Assembly: GCA_950295325.1 (NCBI GenBank)
Contig: OX485806.1
Coordinates: forward strand, 32,612,001 to 32,676,000
Reading direction: 5' to 3'
Length of the DNA stretch: 64,000 nt
Source: Polytrichum commune
Taxonomy: Eukaryota > Streptophyta > Polytrichopsida > Polytrichales > Polytrichaceae
Shown piece after piece: positions 59,570 through 64,000 of the stretch. The stretch's first letter is position 1, and the number at the start of each line of letters is the position of its first letter. The position numbers and the translations under genes are program-made. Below the pieces are notes generated by a model, which was not told the DNA's origin, did no database searches, and saw only the letters and a program-made list of their open reading frames with translations.

Positions 59570-59906
59570 TTGAGAATAGACACTCAAATAACCATAAACA
59601 TGTAATCAATAGACCAATAACCATTAGTGAATAGCAAGCGCCTTGGTTGAAGTATAAGTGTGGTCAATTCTGTAAATGGTCGCCAAGTCATGGTCCCACG
59701 GTTGGTTGGGTAAGATGGATTGTGTTACACTAATACGGTCCGGGTTCGATTCACGGTGAACCCGTCTGAGCGCTTAATGTGATACACTATGACTTGGTAC
59801 TGCAAGTGAGTTAAAACACAGGCAGGAAAATTGTACCCACCAACCAGGTGCTACCCGTCTCCTGAGCTACCGGTGACATCTTTAAATAAATTAAAAAAAA
59901 AAAAAA
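59570..59906 (+). mobile_element. SINE-like sequence in or after the LINE tail, tRNA-related
   Basis: Aligns with the retroposon at 11364-12732 from gagaatagacactc through the tRNA-like part (A-box-like near 59700, B-box GGGTTCGATTC near 59742) to the 3' body (ctatgacttggtactgcaagtgag), ending in taaattaaaaaaaaaaaaaa. The first ~130 bp of the other copy are missing here. It is either an independent 5'-truncated SINE insertion or a tail shared between LINE and SINE. Confidence 0.65.
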
Positions 59907-60059
59907 ACTAGTGGACTTACCACTACCCCTCTTTTACTCTACTCACACTAACTGGTTGCTTCTATCCATCTCGACATACAAACTAAAAGAAAGTACTCCC
60001 AATTTTTTATTTTTTATTTTTTAAAAATAATTAAACAATATTAAAATAAAATAAAATAA

Positions 60060-60062
<3 letters not shown>

Positions 60063-60090
<28 letters not shown>
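60063..60090. repeat. (CA)n microsatellite
   Basis: About 14 CA dinucleotides preceded by an aaaataaaataaaat run. Another (AT)n tract lies at about 60775-60795. Confidence 0.9.
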
Positions 60091-60195
60091 CTGCCAACCA
60101 ATAAATAAAAGGCACCACAATCAACCAATGGGAGACCACTCAACATCCACTCCACAAAGTTATAACCTTTGCCCTACAAACACCCACACATGGCC

Positions 60196-60400
60196 AACTT
60201 GGCCACCCCAGCTCCTATAGTGTCCACCCCGAGAGGGGTTAGTAGTCCTGCACCACTGATATTATGCCCACTGGACATAATATCAAGGGTGGGTCGAACG
60301 GGCATTTCAATCACGCTGATCCTATCAAGGGTCAGCGTTTCTTCTCTTCTCTCTAGTACAAAGCCACAGAGCTCCATTTTGTGTAAACCAACATTGTGCG
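60196..60400 (-). mobile_element. SINE 5'-part fragment with conserved hairpins
   Basis: Aligns, in the same relative orientation, with the 5' ~150 bp of the retroposon at 11364-12732: tagtgtccaccccgagaggggttagtagtcctgcacc against agtgtctattcccgaaaggggagagtagtcttgtacc, then tcacgctgatcc against tcacgccggcc. Stems are kept although their sequences differ. The tRNA-like part was not found next to it. Confidence 0.55.
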
Positions 60401-62485
60401 TCGTCTAGAGTTGGGGGTTCAACACACATCTAAGTCCCAACGGTTCATTGTTAGGAAGCCTAACAATAAGAACCTCTATGCCAAGTGGACAGGGATCCAT
60501 AGTGGGGGTCTAGGATATTTTGTTGCCAACAAGTGACCTTGGGTCAATTAAGGGTGAAGAGTCTTGGTTGACATTATGGTAAATGAAAAAGGGGTCACCC
60601 ATAATATTTCCATATATTTTGTAATTGGGTCACCCAAAACATTTTCCACATATTTCCTAATTCACAAACATGCATGTGAATGCAACTCTATTATCAACAC
60701 TCATAATGTCAATCAAAACTCTTATATATAGAAGTAAAAATTGGGTCACCCTGTCTTAAATTATGTGAGTATGTATGTATATATATATATATATAGGTAA
60801 TTGGTAATATATTGGTAAGACACCTATACTGCAAACATGCTCATGGTTTATATCTCACTCACACACACACACCCCTTAAGGCCCTTAAGGGTTAACTCTT
60901 GTGAGAAGGGAATTCAAATTAGAAGAGTGGCAAAACCAAATAGAAAAGTATGCATCCGACGGCTAACACTATCTCTGATCGGACGGTTCGCATCGCCCTT
61001 CGGCCAGGAGAGGGTGTGGCGGGGAGTCACGTTTCAATTGTCGACGGTTCAGATCGCCCACCTGACCCATCCAGTGGCTTGGACGTCGCCACGTATATCT
61101 TAACGTTTGTGTCGCTTCAAGAGCCTTCACGCCTTCATAGCTCTCCATTCACCCTGCGCACGTACCTCTTCCCCATTTGCGGGGAGGATTGTGGGAGATT
61201 GACGAATTTTGATATAAGTTTTATTGAATGTGCGAGTGATCGGCACTGCTTTAATTTTGTGTGCAAGATTTTGGTGATTATGTTGCAAAATGTTTGAGAT
61301 GCCGCCGATATTGGATGCCGATGGTTGCTGAGACGTCTTCGAAGAAATTATGTGTTGATAGCTTTGAAACTCTGCAAAGAACGGTCATCGAACCTCTCAT
61401 TATTTAGACAACTTGATCGTGTATGATCACTGAGCCTCGTGTTTACGAAAGACATGAAGAAAAATGCGCAGACAGGAACCGAAGTTCAATGCTTCACAAA
61501 AATTTGTGATAAAAAATGTAAGTGTTCTGTAGTTATTGTAGAATAATATTTCACCTTGAATGCAGTTCTCATGTGACATTGTTGTTGAGAAAGCATAGTG
61601 TTATGATTTCCAGTAAATTTCATATGTCACAAGTGATGTGCCGTGGATTAACTCTCAATGGTCATGTGAAAGGATAGCTAGGTATATGCAATATAAGGGT
61701 TTAGGTTCATTCGAACTTGTTTTTGTCATTCGACCATTAACGTACGCGGGCCTTAAATGGACACTTTCAGCTCTGCACCCACTTCTTCTAGGATATGAAA
61801 CATGCAATTGGTGCGAGATGATTGACCAATCCAAATCGTGTGCATAGCAATTTTGCTCATAAATTTCAGAGCTCATATGAATATCTTATCCATTGTCAAA
61901 GTGAAGATTCTGGTGCTCATTAAATGATCGTATAAGCCCCCCAATTCTGTTGATTATTGAATATAGAATGATTTATAAGTTTGAGCTCGTAGTCCAATCT
62001 TTGAAACAAATGTCTTTGTAGTGTCCATTCTTATATCCACACCTAACCACACACTACTCACATACAGGTGTCTGATATAGGAAAGTAACCGAGTAAGGCC
62101 CGCATTCCTTAAGGCGATATAGACCAAAATAAGGTGGCTAGAACTCAGTGCTTCACAGGATTACAATCAAAATTCTGTTTTGAATAAATGTACTTAAAAC
62201 TCGATTACGTGACCAAATTATAAAACGGCGAACTTCTTCCAATCGAAAGCAACGTGCTTTGGTGTGGAGATAGTGAAATTGCCTTCTGACTCCATCCAGG
62301 GCTAGCTCTGATTTCGCAATGCAGTGAGTAGTATGAAATGGTTTGTAAAATTTTTGTCGAGCATTTCCGTGAGTCTAGAATTCAGTCATCTTAAGAAAAA
62401 ATGCATGATTCAGTGGGATGTACGCAGGAGGAGATAATTGATAGCATCACATGAGCGTTCATCACGTGAGACAGAGCCAGCGGCT
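60401..62485. other. intergenic sequence, no gene recognised
   Basis: Short frames only (for example 60950-61297 plus strand) and an (AT)n tract near 60775-60795. The last part should be the upstream region of the two-exon gene that follows; no promoter element was identified. Confidence 0.4.
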
Positions 62486-63826
62486 ATGGACATGAAAATA
62501 TATGTATCGTGTTACATTCCAAGCATCAAACAGACCGTCATGCGCATCATATACATTGATTCGGATTCCACAGTTCTCGAAGCAAGGGACCAGATTTTGC
62601 AAGCACTAGGCCTGGGCGAGAAGAAGGTGCTAATTAGCCTTGGATTGGAGAGGGAAGAATATCTCTTTTCGGGGACCCAGGTACTTCACTTCTGTCCCTT
62701 TTAATGGTAAACTCAGCATAAACCATGTAAAACCATGTCGTTTGAGGGAAATTAATGAAAGTGTGTTTTTGGTTGAGGATGGATTTGTCCATAGAGACAG
62801 AAAGACAAGATGAATACACATGAATGAAATTAGTGAGATTAATGTACACCACTACCAAGGAGCATGGATAGTCTGCAGCCGGCTCTAATTAGTAACTCTA
62901 TTACAGTCCAACCTTGTTAATATGAGACCAAACTTTTTAGTTCAAAACTCCCTTTTTCATACAACTATGATACTCGATAATGCGACATTTAGAATCTCCG
63001 CTTTGTCATATTAAAGAGGTAGTTAATGCTTATATTACTTTCATCTATGTTATGTACATCTAAAATACATCCATTTTCACTTGAGAACTACTTGGGAACT
63101 TCACTTATCATTGGGAACTTAATGATAATTAGGGTTACTAGTGTAAAATGGACATGGTTAGGGTTAGAGTGGCCTCCTGCCTAGTATGTTGCCTTGTAGA
63201 GGGGTGATATACTATCACCTGTATCTTGATGCTAAACGTCATCATCAATACTACGACTTTTTGTGTGTTTCCCAAACATGTCATACTAAAGAGGGAGAAT
63301 AGTAGAAGTTTTGCTGTTTAGTTGACCAGGGTTTTGACGGGTCTCACAGGTTGAGAATAACTATAATTTGTCTGAAGCGCCAGCTGACTTTGGCTATGGC
63401 TATAATTTGTCTCGAGTGTTCATTGTCGTGACCAGAATGGATGCTACGCAGGTTTACATTGAGACGTTGCACACGCACATTGACGTGCTCCACCTACAGC
63501 CGCAACATCGTTTGGAGCCGTGTAAAACCCTACGGGAAGAGTTCATGCGCCATGAGCATCGGAGTCCAAAGCTCGGCGACATTTTTAAGCTCCGCCTGAT
63601 GCTGCCGAAATTTAATGAAGACCGGAGGGAAGAGGCTGCAGAACTCTTGGGTCTTGAGGCTTTGCAGTGTCGGAAACGCAGTCTCGATGAGACGAATTGT
63701 GGAGCAGGAGGTACTCCTGTTTCCTCTTCTCCATACTCAACCTTTTACAACTGGTGTACTTCTCCACGTCCGTTCCTGTCCCTAGCTGAGCACCGTCAAC
63801 GACGAACATTTCATAAACTTGACTAA
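62486..63826 (+). CDS. small two-exon gene, possible ubiquitin-like fold, unrecognised
   Basis: Exons 62486-62680 and 63350-63826 join in phase 0 across a 669-bp GT-AG intron (CAG|GTACTT ... TCACAG|GTTGAG) to 223 codons. The first ~95 residues have a beta-grasp-like pattern: MKIYVSCYIPSI, then VMRIIYIDSDSTVLEARDQIL (strand, then helix after a turn, as in ubiquitin), KKVLISLGLE, and LSRVFIVVTRM as the last strand. The rest is basic and helical (FKLRLMLPKFNEDRREEAAE) with a Ser/Pro/Tyr-rich tail. Start chosen at the Met before the first strand; an upstream in-frame extension lacks an ATG nearby. I cannot name a family; function unknown. Confidence 0.5.
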
Positions 63827-64000
63827 TAAAAGCGAATTGTCCTTGTTGCAACCTCTATTCAATCACTTGAATGGATCTTAAAGAGCAGCTGTAATTCCCT
63901 CTAGTATCTAATATATAATACTACTAAGATGAATCGGACTTGTACGTAAGGACGAGTCTGTTCCTGGTCCGTTTGGCACAACGACCATTCTTGTACAATA

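Overview
The window looks like nuclear DNA of a land plant or close streptophyte relative. The clearest host gene is a 13-exon PAF1/ELF7 homologue whose joined exons align best with the plant version of this elongation factor. The rest is gene-poor and transposon-rich. A fungal-type family-5 glucanase, a Dualen-like LINE and a bacterial-type ParB/DNA-methylase gene suggest a bryophyte, lycophyte, fern or charophyte rather than a flowering plant; that placement is inference.

Layout. 2.1-8.1 kb: PAF1/ELF7 on the minus strand, with a tandem duplication of its start-codon region just upstream. 11.2-13.1 kb: a nested insertion, a Tourist-like MITE containing a tRNA-related SINE that contains a solo LTR, each layer with its own target-site duplication. 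13.2-27.2 kb: a larger nest. A 5'-truncated LINE with 14-bp target duplications was split by a solo LTR (duplication GGGTG) and by a 10.9-kb Ty3/gypsy element (duplication ACCG), and the gypsy element carries a small DNA transposon with perfect 14-bp TIRs and 8-bp duplications. The gypsy polyprotein encodes gag, protease, a complete-looking C5 cytosine DNA methyltransferase, RT, RNase H and an integrase ending in a PHD finger. 29.8-31.3 kb: a two-exon secreted or membrane-anchored GH5 exo-beta-1,3-glucanase-like gene. 35.6-39.9 kb: a multi-exon, damaged gene whose product joins a ParB-like domain to a beta-class amino-methyltransferase (N4C/N6A type). 40.0-42.6 kb: a ~118-bp satellite array. 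44.1-46.1 kb: a degenerate MULE-like transposase. 46.2-46.7 kb: a second copy of the MITE. 47.8-59.9 kb: a near-full-length LINE with an RRM-like ORF1 and a ~2,370-codon ORF2 encoding a 2A-like peptide, APE endonuclease, RT, RNase H and a C-terminal restriction-like endonuclease. 62.5-63.8 kb: a small two-exon gene with a possible ubiquitin-like fold.

Three features stand out: (1) a retrotransposon with both a DNA-methylation writer and a histone-reader-type PHD finger; (2) a dual-endonuclease LINE with a ribosome-skipping peptide at the head of ORF2; (3) an intron-containing ParB-methylase gene next to a palindrome-rich satellite and a transposase remnant. Most transposon ORFs are interrupted by single stop codons that could be C-to-T or G-to-A changes, as expected for methylated, silenced elements. 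Every exon structure is inferred from splice signals and family conservation; no transcript data were available.
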